From assembly GCF_025567125.1 (NCBI RefSeq), contig NZ_JAOQJI010000021.1:1-64000 (forward strand): DNA of 64,000 nt, read 5' to 3'. Position numbers and translations under genes: made by a program. Of the stretch, positions 18,894 to 29,449 are shown in pieces; within the stretch, counting starts at the first letter, position 1; each line of letters begins with the position of its first letter. The notes beneath the pieces are model-generated. The model searched no databases. It worked only from the letters and a program-made list of their open reading frames with translations, and was not told the origin of the DNA. Origin of the DNA: Phocaeicola fibrisolvens (GTDB lineage: Bacteria > Bacteroidota > Bacteroidia > Bacteroidales > Bacteroidaceae).

Positions 18894-19754
18894 TTATTCT
18901 GTTTTCAGAATCTGAAGCATCGTAAGCGCATATCTTTTACCCAGCTCACGATATCCGGCCGCACTGAAATGCAGTCTGTCGGAAACCGCCTCACACCCTT
19001 CGGATGAAATGACATGCGCGGAAGGTATTGTTTCCGGCAATTTCTGAATCACCGGATTCATAGAGGCACAAGCTCCTCCCTGCCCTTCTGACACAAGTTC
19101 ACCCACCAACAGAGGCAATGAATTGGGTTTCAAATTAAGATCGGAAAGAATGCTGTCGTACACTTTCTTAACTTTCAACGGCCACTCCGAATCACCAGTA
19201 TTTGACTCTCCCTGATGAAACAGAATCCCTTTTATGACTCCACAGCGGGAAGCCTGTCTGGCCAATTCAATCAATCTGGCATAAGGATTTCCATCATACT
19301 CGGCCACCATGTTTTTCAGCCAGTTCGGAGAAGTCTCTACGTATGAAGTATAATCATCTTTATCAAACAATTCGATTTTACAACCTCCTACGGCCACATC
19401 AATCACTCCCACCTGTACATTGGCTGGAAGACTATCTACCATTGTGCGACCGAAATAATCTGCAGGAGTCAATCCGGTGCCACATCTTGCCAAAGGGGGA
19501 ACTGCCGTGTACCACTCCCCTTTCTTCCGTCCTAAATCCGGACAATCCACAGCTTGAAGCACTTTAAAACGAGGATTCACATCCACTGTATCGCATGCTT
19601 CTATTTTTGCATTTCCCTCCATATTCGACTGACCCAAACACAAATAAATATGAAAATTCTCATCCACCTTGCCTGCTTCTGTATGAACCTGTGCAAAAAC
19701 AGGTCCAAAAGTCAAAGCCATCAACGATGTCAGCGTCGCAATCATTTTCTTCAT
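18894..19754 (-). CDS. SGNH acetyl-xylan esterase (CE6-like)
   Basis: 286 residues from ATG 19754 (MKKMIATLTSLMALTFGPVFAQ signal peptide; another ATG two codons earlier). The catalytic serine is in CLGQSNMEGNAKIE near residue 45; the GVIDVAVGGCKIELFD and FHQGESNT segments are block signatures of the SASA/CE6 family, and the C-terminal DRLHFSAAGYRELG gives Asp and His. CE6 members remove acetyl groups from xylan. It is the last gene of the long minus-strand operon, 48 bp after the GH31 stop side, and is followed directly by a strong hairpin terminator. Periplasmic location is inferred. Confidence 0.88.
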   Translation of the reverse strand: MKKMIATLTSLMALTFGPVFAQVHTEAGKVDENFHIYLCLGQSNMEGNAKIEACDTVDVNPRFKVLQAVDCPDLGRKKGEWYTAVPPLARCGTGLTPADYFGRTMVDSLPANVQVGVIDVAVGGCKIELFDKDDYTSYVETSPNWLKNMVAEYDGNPYARLIELARQASRCGVIKGILFHQGESNTGDSEWPLKVKKVYDSILSDLNLKPNSLPLLVGELVSEGQGGACASMNPVIQKLPETIPSAHVISSEGCEAVSDRLHFSAAGYRELGKRYALTMLQILKTE

Positions 19755-19808
19755 TTCCATTATTCACAAATTTAGATTCCACTTTTCATTTTCCTTTTTT
19801 ACACTCTA

Positions 19809-22482
19809 TCAGAAAGTAACTTTCAGCTCCTCTCCCTTATATACGACCGACTTCTCGGCCACTTCTACCGCCCCATTGGAAGACGAAGCGACTTTCACAA
19901 TCTTCAGTTCCCGAACAGGCTTCATTCCCGCAAATGTCCCCTTCCGTTTACCTATCACCAACGTAGCGTCTTTCTCATTCCAGGTCAGACGGATACAGGA
20001 ACAAGCTCCTTTTTCATACTCACAGTCTGTTCCATTATCTTCATACAGCTGATAAGTACCATCCGTTCCGGTATACACCCGAATTTCCCACTCCGATTGC
20101 AAAGCTGTCTTAGCCTCGTCCGTATAGCCAGAAGCCAAAGGTAAAATTGTACCCGATTTGACAAATACAGGAATATAATCCGGAGAAACTGAGGTTTGAA
20201 CCCATCCTGAAGACAAATGCCGATTGTCATAAAAATCGTACCACCCACCTCGAACGACAGGCAAGTACGTTTTCCAAGTAGCAGGTCCCTCTTCCACAAT
20301 AGGAGAAACCAGCAGAGAACGACCAAACATATACTGGTATTTCAAAGATAACGCCAACGTATCCTTCGGAAAATCCATCACCAAAGGACGCAACATTGTT
20401 CCATCTTCCAGCGAAACCCATGCAGACTCTGAATAGATATAGGGTAGAAGGCGATAACGCAAGGCCAACGATTTACGGGCCATTTCCGTCACTTTGTCTC
20501 CGTAGTTCCAAAACTCTGTATTCGTCATATATCCATGTACACGCATCAAAGGCAGAAAAACCGAAGTCTGAAGCCACCGGGAAAACCGTTCATGAAAATG
20601 GACATCCGTATACTGTGCATCTCCCGGCCGGAAGAACCCTCCGGCATCGTACGTCCACCAAGGCAGACCACAGACAGAAATTCCCAATCCGGCTACAATC
20701 TGACGACGAAACGTATCCCAATCGTTCCCGACATCCCCCGACCAGGTGGCCACTCCATACCGCTGAATGCCCGGGAAGCCACTACGGGTAAGCAAGACCG
20801 TTCGGGGACTAAAGAAACCTTGTTTCCCATTGGAAGAAAGGCTTCTCAGACCTTCATATACCGTTTTATTAACCACCAATGGATAGACATTCCGGAACAC
20901 CTCTCCGGGACAACTTGAGTGATTTACCCGACGCCCCACCAAATCGTCATTCTCCGGTTCTGTGGCATCCAGCCACCAAGCATCTATTCCTATCGGGAGA
21001 ACCAAGCTATCCCGAAAATTCTGCCAGTAAAAAGAAGCTGCCTCCGGATTAAAGAAATCAATCCAAGGAGTGCCTGGAATATAATAGGCTTTCTCGGCCA
21101 TCTTTTTTCCCAGCACCGAGTTCTGGTCTACCTTCGACCAGACTGACAGCATCAATCTCATATCCATCCGGTGAAGGCCGTCGACCATTTCCCGAGGAGA
21201 AGGGTAATCTGCCTCATCAAAACGCATGGCGTTCCAACCATATTTGCCCCAATACTGCCAGTCCTGCACCATCAAATCGACCGGCAATTTTTCTCTTCGG
21301 AACCGAGAGGCCGTTTCCAACAATTCTTTCTGAGAATGAAAACGTTCCCGACAATGAATGTATCCCAAGGCCCATGCCGGCAACATCGGTACTTCTCCCG
21401 TCACAGCCCGATAAGAAGCAATCACCTCATCGGCCGTCCCGGCAAAGAAGGTATAATCGATGCCATTAGAAACCGGAGAACGAAAGGTCGTAGTCTGGTC
21501 TACTTTCCGGAAATACAGCTTAGGAGTATCCTCCTTCGTCAACTCCGCCTTCAAACGATGTGTTCCCGCTTTCAAGTCAATCAGTACAGAAACTGTAGGT
21601 GGCAGCCACAAATTATTCAAGTCTACTACCGTACGTCCGTCAATTTCCAAGTTGTGCCTGCGAGCCATGGAACTTCCAACGTCCAGCATCAAAGCATATT
21701 GCCCGTCGGACTCTACTTGCAGGCTACCTGCAAACACATTACTTTCACGTACTTCTTCCTTACCTCCTTCGGTAGAAGTCACATTCACAGTCACCTTATC
21801 ACCCGAAGCACCCGTTTTCTGGAGCGCAATCACCGAAGAAGACGGGTTAAATTCCGTCAGACCGTAGTTGTTCCACAAAAGTCCGTATCCCTTATTCGAC
21901 ATCACAAAGGGGATGGCAATCTGCGTATTGACCTGAGTCAGCCTCCGCGTCAATCCACGCACATTCAAATACCCATCCTGAAACTGCCCCAGTCCATAAA
22001 GATATTCATCGGAAGGAGAATGGAAAGTCTGTGTGGACACATACGTCTGTTCCCCTTGTACAGAAGAAGCCTGAATCTGACCTCCTTCCTCTCCCAATAT
22101 CACCTTTCCATCCGAAGAAAGGAACGAAATCCGTCCGTCGGATACTGACACCTTTACTCTTACATTCTTTAAAGTCAAAATATACCCACCGTCCTCCTTC
22201 TTAAGTGTGTAAGCTGGAGCCTTCACTGGAAGATACACCAATTCCGGAAGCTCATGCGCAATCCCCCGGCTTCGAACCACCCTTACAGCACCTTCGGTCA
22301 ACGGCATTAGCCTCAACCGGGTATCTGCCCGACGGAAAATAACCTGGTCAGTTTTTTTTTTTCAGCGTCCATTCTTCTACCTGACAAGTAGACGAGAGGC
22401 CGGGGATGTTCCCGGCCACACCTTCTCCTCTCCACCATACACAAGCAAAGAAGAACAACAAACATAGATAACCCCTCTTCAT
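19809..22482 (-). CDS. GH31 alpha-glycosidase (probable alpha-xylosidase), frameshifted at an A11 run
   Basis: The uninterrupted frame runs from 22316 to 19809 but begins inside the domain (MRLMPLTEGAVRVVRSRG) and lacks an export signal. The missing start is in another frame: ATG at 22482 encodes signal peptide MKRGYLCLLFFFACVWW and continues to the homopolymer at 22352-22362 (11 T on the plus strand). Removing one base there joins ...EEWTLKKK to TDQVIFRRADTRLRLMPL, giving an 890-residue protein with a normal GH31 N-terminus. The catalytic region is intact: nucleophile Asp in WWLDATEPEN, acid/base Asp in WSGDVGNDW. So this is either a sequencing or real frameshift, or a slippage-prone (phase-variable) gene. 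It begins 11 bp after the upstream GH43 and shares its family with the GH31 two genes upstream. Confidence 0.85.
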
Positions 22483-22493
22483 GACATGCACAA

Positions 22494-23903
22494 TTAATAA
22501 TTCAGTTTCCAATAATCAAAATAAGCAAGATCCTTCGGAGCCTTTCCATTAAAGATAAAATACAGGTCGTGTACTCCTGTCACTTTCGGTATCTGTGCCT
22601 CCACAATCCGCCAACGGTCACTTCCCCCCGTCCGCGGCACCTTTATCTTTGCCAACACCTGTCCATCCAGTCCGTCAAGACGTACCTCCATCGTAATCTC
22701 TGCATTGTGAGTGGTAGACAAACGGGCTGAAAAACGAGACGGAGCCTTTTCACCGAAATCCACAGACCGAACTTTTGTATAAGCTCCATCCGCTAAAGCA
22801 GTAATAAAAACCCCAACTTGAGCGTTATATGAACTTTTCATTTTTTCCGACCAGGCCATGGTCTCTGCTTCCACCTTCCGGTATGGACAAAGAGGTTTCA
22901 AGCTTTTTGCGACTCCCTCTTTCACCATCTTCACACACGGAATCTTCCCATCTGCCTGAAAGTCCAGCTCTCTGACGCAAACAGAACGAGTAAAACCACT
23001 TCCGCCTGGGAGAGAAGCGTCATGATAGAATAAATAAGTTTTTCCTCTGAAATCAGCAATACCCGGATGATTCGTAAAACTTCCTCCTTCAGTAGCCATC
23101 AATGTACCTCCGTAATTCCACGGACCTTCCGGACCTTTTGATGTGGCATAAGCCAGATGTTCAGGCACCGGTCCTCCTGCATAGAAAAGATAGTACATTC
23201 CCTTACGCTTATACAACCAAGGAGCTTCTTCATACAACGTAGGACGCTGCGGATCTCCCTCCCTACGTCCAAAAGCTTCCGGTTTCATCGGTACCGCATG
23301 TATTCCTCCTTCATAAGAAATCATGTCCTCATTCAACTTCACATAATAACAATTAGGATTTCCCCAATACAAATAAGCCTGTCCGTCGTCATCGACAAAG
23401 ACAGTAGGATCGATATTTCCGTATTCAGCCTGCACAAGCGGAGTTCCCAACGGGTCATAGAAAGGTCCATAAGGACTGTCGGACACAGCCACTCCGATAG
23501 CAGTCTCCCCCTTCAAATCCGTCACAGGTACATACATATAAAATTTCCCGTTGCGTTCCATACACTGAGCCGCCCAGGCATCTCCTCCTGCCCACTCAAA
23601 TGTTTTAAATGACAAAGGCATGGGATGTTCCGTCCAATTTACCATATCATCTGTAGAATAAAGTTTCCAGTCATTCATGGTAAACCAAGTAGACCCATCT
23701 TCATCGTGACTGGTATAAAGATACAATCGGTCATTATATACCAAAGGAGCCGGATCGGCTGTATAAGAAGTCTGAATAATAGGATTTTGCGCAGCCACAG
23801 TCAAACTGGACAACAGAGCTACCCCCATTGCCAATTTACGCCACCGGTTCTTACCATAAATCTTATTAGCCTGTATATATCTCATCAGAATTAGTTGACT
23901 CAT
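22494..23903 (-). CDS. GH43 glycosidase with C-terminal CBM6-like domain (copy A)
   Basis: 469 residues with an N-terminal export signal (the hydrophobic run MGVALLSSLTVAAQ ends near residue 39; a start at an internal ATG is possible). GH43 propeller about 40-330: Asp in YTADPAPLVYN, Asp in DPTVFVDDDGQAY, Glu in YEEAPWLYKRKG. The C-terminal about 130 residues, beginning near KVEAETMAWSEK, are CBM6-like and end in DLAYFDYWKLNY. It probably releases arabinose or xylose from xylan oligosaccharides. It starts 4 bp after the GH31 stop and is a close paralogue of the genes at 26340 and 29450; the DNA around 23330-23400 is nearly identical to that around 27140-27230. Confidence 0.9.
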   Translation of the reverse strand: MSQLILMRYIQANKIYGKNRWRKLAMGVALLSSLTVAAQNPIIQTSYTADPAPLVYNDRLYLYTSHDEDGSTWFTMNDWKLYSTDDMVNWTEHPMPLSFKTFEWAGGDAWAAQCMERNGKFYMYVPVTDLKGETAIGVAVSDSPYGPFYDPLGTPLVQAEYGNIDPTVFVDDDGQAYLYWGNPNCYYVKLNEDMISYEGGIHAVPMKPEAFGRREGDPQRPTLYEEAPWLYKRKGMYYLFYAGGPVPEHLAYATSKGPEGPWNYGGTLMATEGGSFTNHPGIADFRGKTYLFYHDASLPGGSGFTRSVCVRELDFQADGKIPCVKMVKEGVAKSLKPLCPYRKVEAETMAWSEKMKSSYNAQVGVFITALADGAYTKVRSVDFGEKAPSRFSARLSTTHNAEITMEVRLDGLDGQVLAKIKVPRTGGSDRWRIVEAQIPKVTGVHDLYFIFNGKAPKDLAYFDYWKLNY

Positions 23904-23907
23904 AATT

Positions 23908-26298
23908 TTACATTGATTTTTTTACCCGTATAATTAATTGTTTTTCTTTTCCATCTGCCGTTTTCAAGAGGAAAGTCCGTTCATGGAGCATTCCTTGATA
24001 TTCGCCTTTTCTGCTTTCAATCGTAAAGGTACGCTTTTTGTCATTCCATTTCATCCATATTTCTGAATAAGCCCCCTTTTCGTAATTATAGTTATCAAAC
24101 TCATCTTCATACAAACAGAAAGTACCATCTGCACCAGGATAAATATGAATATCCAGCTGTTGCCATGATTTCTGCCGGGCATACTGCACCTCCGGTCCGA
24201 TAGGAATAATACTTCCAGATTTTACATACAAAGGCATCACATCCAAAGGAACTTCTTTCTGCACAGATACACCTCCTGCCAGTTTCTCTCCAGTCCAATA
24301 ATCATACCAGTCTGCTCCCTCCGGCAAATACACTTCGGTAGACTTCACTGACGAAAAATCAGAAACACGTTCTTCGCCCTGCATTCCAGTGTACATCGGG
24401 TCCGTTACGGGCTTCACCAGAATGGACTTCCCGAACATATACTCATTGTTCATGTCCCACACCTTCCTGTCTTTTGGAAAATCCATTACCAGCGCCCGCA
24501 AGAAAGTAGACTGACGTGAAGTGACTTCCCAAGAAAGAGAATAGATATACGGTAACAAGGAGTAACGAAGATGAATAAACTTTGCAATCGCATCATAGTA
24601 AGGCTCTCCTTTTTTCCCGAACTGATAGATTTCACGAGGCGCATCCGCACCGTGCGAACGCATCATCGGACAAAAGGCACCAAACTGCAGCCATCTTACA
24701 TACAGTTCCTTATAATCCGGATCTGCCAGTTTCTTCGGATATTCACCCAAGAAGAATCCCCCTATATCCGTATTCCAGTTCGGAATAGCGGAAAGAGAGA
24801 AATTCAATCCAGCCGGAATCTGCCGCTTAAAAGAATCCCATGTCCCTTGAATATCTCCCGTCCATGTATTCGCCCCATATCGCTGTTGTCCAGCAAATGC
24901 GGAACGAGTCAAAATAAACACACGCTTATCGGAAGAGACCTTACGCTGATGGTCGTATACCCCTCCAACCGACATCAACGGATACGCATTACGCACTTTC
25001 CGGAAACTTCCCAAGAAAGTCTCTTCATTCAGGTCTTCATCCTTGAAGTTCAGATGGTCAGGTTCCGTAGAATCCATCCACCAGCCATCCATTCCCAAGG
25101 TAAACAATCCTTTGTTCGCATATTTCCAATAGATATCACGGGCTTTTGGATTATAGGCATCGTAAACCCGTACCCCCGACAAATAATCTTCCCGTGGAGG
25201 CCACAAATCAGGTCCTGCCAAAGGCCATGTCTGAAAGTTGAAAAGCATTCCCTTCTCATCCAGTTCCTTATAAGGCTTTGTCATCGGTCCAAAAGAAGAC
25301 CAGATAGAGATTATAGCCTTGGCATTCATGCCATGAATATCCTCCATCATTTTTTGAGGATTCCAAAACTCCCCGTTCAGGAATTCCATGGCATTCCACA
25401 GATAATTTCCACCCCAATACTGCCAGTCCTGGATGATACCGTCGAGCGGAACCTGCAACTCACGATACTTGCTCACCACTCCTACAATCTCATTCTGACT
25501 CTTATACCTTTCCCGACTCTGCCAGAAACCATAAGTCCAAAGAGGGAGCATCGGTACCTGACCTGTCAGTTCACGCATATTGGCTATTACCCCGTCGGCG
25601 TTACCACCGGTCATGAAATAATAATCGATGAACTCTCCTACTTCCGATTCAAAAAAGGTTGCCTTTTCATTATCAACAAACCAAGTAGGAGAATAATTGT
25701 CCCAAAATACACCATATCCTTTCACAGACTGGAAGAATGTGACCACATCTTCCACGTTTCCTTGAATAAGATACTTATCCTGATTCCGCTGACTGAGTTT
25801 TCCACTCTGCATCTGCCCCAAACCATAAATAGGCTCATCCTTGTCCAACTTAAAGACCTGTTTGATACGGTAATCGCCCGTATTTACTCCTTCTTTATAT
25901 TGTATTAACACAGGTTTTTCCTGTTCTTCCAGCAACTCGGCTCCATTCTTGGTTTGGAAAGACACATTCCCAGTTTCTTTATCCAGCAACACCATTACTT
26001 CCGATGACGTAACGGTATATTTCCCGTCGGCCTCCCCATAAGAAAGTTTGCATTTACGAGGAGCCAATACCACTGAAAGATTATTACGCTCTGGTATCGT
26101 ATCGGAAGAAGAAGGATATTTCACCACCCGAGCTATCTCGGGGGTATAAAATACAATTTCTGTCACCAGCTTATCTTCCTCCATATTCAATTTAAGCCCA
26201 CGTGCAGTTTTTGTAAGCACATTTCCGGCCAACAGTATTCCAGAAGAAGACAGAACAGAAGCAAACGATAAAACGCCCGTCAAAATAATAGCTTTCAT
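23908..26298 (-). CDS. GH31 alpha-glycosidase (probable alpha-xylosidase)
   Basis: 796 residues with signal peptide MKAIILTGVLSFASVLSSSG. Order: N-terminal beta-sandwich (about 25-230), catalytic barrel (about 230-590) with nucleophile Asp in GWWMDSTEPDHL and acid/base Asp in WTGDIQGTW, then C-terminal beta domains (DVMPLYVKSGSIIPIG). The IIQDWQYWGGNYLWNAMEF segment is typical of alpha-xylosidase-like GH31 enzymes. It would act on alpha-linked xylose (or glucose/galactose) side chains. It overlaps nothing but is only 4 bp from the next gene. Unlike the second GH31 at 19809, its reading frame is complete. Confidence 0.92.
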   Translation of the reverse strand: MKAIILTGVLSFASVLSSSGILLAGNVLTKTARGLKLNMEEDKLVTEIVFYTPEIARVVKYPSSSDTIPERNNLSVVLAPRKCKLSYGEADGKYTVTSSEVMVLLDKETGNVSFQTKNGAELLEEQEKPVLIQYKEGVNTGDYRIKQVFKLDKDEPIYGLGQMQSGKLSQRNQDKYLIQGNVEDVVTFFQSVKGYGVFWDNYSPTWFVDNEKATFFESEVGEFIDYYFMTGGNADGVIANMRELTGQVPMLPLWTYGFWQSRERYKSQNEIVGVVSKYRELQVPLDGIIQDWQYWGGNYLWNAMEFLNGEFWNPQKMMEDIHGMNAKAIISIWSSFGPMTKPYKELDEKGMLFNFQTWPLAGPDLWPPREDYLSGVRVYDAYNPKARDIYWKYANKGLFTLGMDGWWMDSTEPDHLNFKDEDLNEETFLGSFRKVRNAYPLMSVGGVYDHQRKVSSDKRVFILTRSAFAGQQRYGANTWTGDIQGTWDSFKRQIPAGLNFSLSAIPNWNTDIGGFFLGEYPKKLADPDYKELYVRWLQFGAFCPMMRSHGADAPREIYQFGKKGEPYYDAIAKFIHLRYSLLPYIYSLSWEVTSRQSTFLRALVMDFPKDRKVWDMNNEYMFGKSILVKPVTDPMYTGMQGEERVSDFSSVKSTEVYLPEGADWYDYWTGEKLAGGVSVQKEVPLDVMPLYVKSGSIIPIGPEVQYARQKSWQQLDIHIYPGADGTFCLYEDEFDNYNYEKGAYSEIWMKWNDKKRTFTIESRKGEYQGMLHERTFLLKTADGKEKQLIIRVKKSM

Positions 26299-26339
26299 AT
26301 TCTCATACGATTTATTGTATTTGACCCTTTATTCCACAC

Positions 26340-27674
26340 TCACTTACGTTTGAATTCCCAATAATCCAACTCAAACAAGTCCTTCTTATTCTCACCTTCA
26401 AAACTAAGATACAAATCATGGACTCCACTGACCGCATTGACCTCACAGGAATAAAGTTGATATTTGGACGTTTCGTTTCTCTGCGGTATGGTTACGTTTC
26501 CAACAATCTTTCCATCTGGAGCATCCAAACGAATCTTCAGATTTCCTCCCTCAAGAGGCAAGGCGGAAACCTCAAAGCGACGGGCCTTATTCTTTCCAAA
26601 ATCCACCCCACGTACACAGATGTACTCTCCATTATTCACATCTACCACCGAAAGAGATTTATCCGCATTGGGAACTGTTTTCAATCCATATCCCCAAGCC
26701 ATCGTTTCAGCCTCTACCTTTCGGAAAGGATTGAAGGTACCCACCTGCTCCAGTTTGGTGTCTGCCCAATAAGGCACTTCCTGAATGGTTCCATCTTCAT
26801 TATAATGCATCTCAGCGACCGATACCGAACGACGTTCATAATGAGTATCCGTCTCCAGTTTCAACAAGTCATAATTCAAGCCAAAAACATACGATTTCCC
26901 TTTATAATCCATAATACCCGGATGGTTTCCACGGCTCCTGACTGTAGGACGCATGATATATCCTCTGGTCGTCCACGGACCTGTAGGACTGTCACTCATG
27001 GCATAGCCGATACCTTCCGGACAACAGGTAGAAGCAAAAGCCAGATAGTAGTGTCCATTGCGTTTATAGAACCACGGTCCTTCCTGATAATGCTCCGGAG
27101 TTTCCTTCAATTTCACGATATCTCCGGAATATGAAATCATATCCTCATTCAATTTCACATAATAACAATTAGGATTTCCCCAGTACATATAAGCTTGTCC
27201 GTCCTCATCGATAAAGACGGTTGGATCAATATCATCCCAGTGTTCTTTCTGCCATACCAGAGGTTTCCCAAGAGGGTCTTTGAATGGTCCGTAAGGACTG
27301 TCGGACACCAGTACACCGATGCCATTTCCATGAATCGGGCAATACATATAGAATTTCCCATTGCGTTCAACCACTTGCTCGGCCCAAGCTCCATTGTCAC
27401 GTTTCACCCAATCAAAACTTTTGAGTGAAGCCACTGCTCCATGGTCGGTCCAGTTTACCATATCCGTAGAGGTGTACAACAACCAATCCTGCATCTTAAA
27501 TCCTTCCGCATCATCCTCATCGTGAGTCGTATAAAGAAATACCGTATCATTATATACCATCGGTGCCGGATCGGCTGTATACTTTGTCTGAATAATCGGC
27601 CGCTGCGCATTTACATTCAAACAATTCAATAAACCACAACTACCACAAAACAACAGAATCTTACTGATATTCAT
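26340..27674 (-). CDS. GH43 glycosidase with C-terminal CBM6-like domain (copy B)
   Basis: 444 residues from ATG 27674 (MNISKILLFCGSCGLLNCLNVNAQ signal peptide; three more residues if the ATG at 27683 is used). GH43 residues: Asp in YTADPAPMVYND, Asp in DIDPTVFIDEDGQAY, Glu in YQEGPWFYKRNG. From about residue 320 (KVEAETMAWGYG) a CBM6-like module runs to the end (LFELDYWEFKRK). It probably removes arabinofuranose or xylose decorations in the periplasm. It pairs with the downstream GH31 in the same way as copy A pairs with the other GH31, which suggests duplication of a GH43-GH31 block. Confidence 0.9.
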   Translation of the reverse strand: MNISKILLFCGSCGLLNCLNVNAQRPIIQTKYTADPAPMVYNDTVFLYTTHDEDDAEGFKMQDWLLYTSTDMVNWTDHGAVASLKSFDWVKRDNGAWAEQVVERNGKFYMYCPIHGNGIGVLVSDSPYGPFKDPLGKPLVWQKEHWDDIDPTVFIDEDGQAYMYWGNPNCYYVKLNEDMISYSGDIVKLKETPEHYQEGPWFYKRNGHYYLAFASTCCPEGIGYAMSDSPTGPWTTRGYIMRPTVRSRGNHPGIMDYKGKSYVFGLNYDLLKLETDTHYERRSVSVAEMHYNEDGTIQEVPYWADTKLEQVGTFNPFRKVEAETMAWGYGLKTVPNADKSLSVVDVNNGEYICVRGVDFGKNKARRFEVSALPLEGGNLKIRLDAPDGKIVGNVTIPQRNETSKYQLYSCEVNAVSGVHDLYLSFEGENKKDLFELDYWEFKRK

Positions 27675-27711
27675 AATATTCAAAAATTTAAGTTTTTACA
27701 AATTCATCTTT

Positions 27712-29430
27712 TCATTTACGAGGAGCCACACTCACTCCAGAAGAAGTCAACTCAATCGGTTGAATCGTACCATCTTCATTAAAATAAAGATACTCTACAC
27801 ATACATGACGACGACAATCTCCTCCCGGTTGCCCATCAAGAGAATAAGAACCATCATGATAGAAGAAATACCATTGTCCGTTCAATTCCACTACTGACGG
27901 GTGGATTGTAAAGCCAAAATTTGCCGGTCCGGTAATAAAACCTCTATAAGTCCATGGACCATTGATGTTTTCGGCCGTAGAGTAACAGATTTTTTCGGGC
28001 TGTGTACCCGGGGCATCTGCCGCATAGACATTATAATACAGATTCTTCCGTTTGAAAAGCCAGGGCCCTTCCGAGTAATTCCGAAAAGGCACTTTCTGAA
28101 TCTCCCCATCCAGTTCAATCATGTTTTTCTTCAACTTCACCATATAACAGTCCCCGTTTCCCCATGCCAGCCAAGGAGTTCCATCCTCATCCATCCACAC
28201 GGTTGGGTCAATATCGGCGTTCCAGCGATGCGAATCACGTGTCATGGAATCCGTAATCAAGGGTGTTCCATCGGTACGGGCAGGCTTAAACGGCCCCAAG
28301 GGACTATCTCCCACTGCCACATCAATTTTATGTTCTCCATTGTCTTTCCGATCGAGTGTGACATAAAAATAGAACTTTCCATTACTTTCCACCATCTGAG
28401 CAGCCCATGCTCCATACGGATTGGAATTAGGAAAATCGCTTGCACGCAATACCATGCCATGGGGAGTCCAATGTTTCATATCCTCACTGGAATAACACAA
28501 CCATCCCGGCATATTGAACCAGCCACCCACTCCGGCTTTGTCGACACCTACATAGGCATAGGCTTTATTTTTGTAAACCGTCACAGCCGGATCTGCAGTA
28601 AATTCATCACGGAACAAAGGATTCTGACCAGGCTCATACGGACGTTCCATCCCTTTTATGGATACCTCATCGATATACCCGTCTAATACCTGCAAACTAT
28701 TGGGATATCCTCCTGGAAATCCACGCCCCACAATCCACATTCCAGCATTGTGTCGCACAGCCAATCCCTGATAAGAAGTGTCTGCAAATTTATATTCCTC
28801 CTTTTCAGAAGGCTTCACCCCTAATTTCAAGACCGTTTTATCACTCTCCTTGTCATACCTCGCACAGACATACAAATCGTACCAGACACCGGCTCTTACT
28901 TCATCACCCGCTGCCATACGCACCGTTTCTCCCTTATCCGTGGCCACCTCGACAAAAAACTTTTTCTTCATCGGATCAAAACCGAGAGAAATATCCCCTG
29001 TCAACGTGCCTTTCTTCCCTTCTTTACAAAGGAAAACCTGCTCTGTTCCCAGCTGGTTACATTTAAGGCTCAGACTAACCGTCCATCCATACTGCATATC
29101 AGAGAAAGGGAGAGACTCATTAAAAGGTACCTTGAACTCACTGTTATTCAATTTCAATGAGGTTCGATTCAATCGACCTTCTCGAGTATGAAAAGGCACA
29201 TCTTCACTGAAAAGTTCAGAAACCTTTACTCCTTGTTTCAACTGAAGTGTATTCCCATTTTGAGAGTCGTCTGTCACAAATGCAGGGGCGATGGAATCCG
29301 GATGTACTTCCGTAGCCAGTTCAAAACTCCAGTATGAAAGCTGTTTATATCCCTCAGACATACTCCAAGCAGTCATGGGCAGCATTGCCACACATAAACC
29401 ACCGACAATATTTTGCATGTACTTTCTCAT
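27712..29430 (-). CDS. GH43 glycosidase with N-terminal LamG-like domain
   Basis: 572 residues. A signal peptide (MRKYMQNIVGGLCVAMLPMTAWS) is followed by a concanavalin/LamG-like sandwich about 30-235 (GWTVSLSLKCNQLGTEQVFLC; YIDEVSIKG) and then the GH43 propeller about 245-572: Asp in FTADPAVTVYKNK, Asp in DIDPTVWMDEDGTPW, Glu in YSEGPWLFKRKN. It lacks the C-terminal CBM6 that its three GH43 neighbours carry; the N-terminal domain may do the binding instead. It lies 19 bp from the upstream GH43 and 37 bp from the next. Substrate is inferred to be arabinoxylan side chains from context only. Confidence 0.9.
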   Translation of the reverse strand: MRKYMQNIVGGLCVAMLPMTAWSMSEGYKQLSYWSFELATEVHPDSIAPAFVTDDSQNGNTLQLKQGVKVSELFSEDVPFHTREGRLNRTSLKLNNSEFKVPFNESLPFSDMQYGWTVSLSLKCNQLGTEQVFLCKEGKKGTLTGDISLGFDPMKKKFFVEVATDKGETVRMAAGDEVRAGVWYDLYVCARYDKESDKTVLKLGVKPSEKEEYKFADTSYQGLAVRHNAGMWIVGRGFPGGYPNSLQVLDGYIDEVSIKGMERPYEPGQNPLFRDEFTADPAVTVYKNKAYAYVGVDKAGVGGWFNMPGWLCYSSEDMKHWTPHGMVLRASDFPNSNPYGAWAAQMVESNGKFYFYVTLDRKDNGEHKIDVAVGDSPLGPFKPARTDGTPLITDSMTRDSHRWNADIDPTVWMDEDGTPWLAWGNGDCYMVKLKKNMIELDGEIQKVPFRNYSEGPWLFKRKNLYYNVYAADAPGTQPEKICYSTAENINGPWTYRGFITGPANFGFTIHPSVVELNGQWYFFYHDGSYSLDGQPGGDCRRHVCVEYLYFNEDGTIQPIELTSSGVSVAPRK

Positions 29431-29449
29431 AATCCAACCTTAACAACAA

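Noticed and set aside
21171..22148. 325-codon open frame on the plus strand
   Set aside because: Antisense to the second GH31 gene, low-complexity basic product, no start context.
24571..25908. 445-codon open frame on the plus strand
   Set aside because: It lies wholly antisense to the intact GH31 gene and shows no domain; a mirror of the real gene's codon bias.
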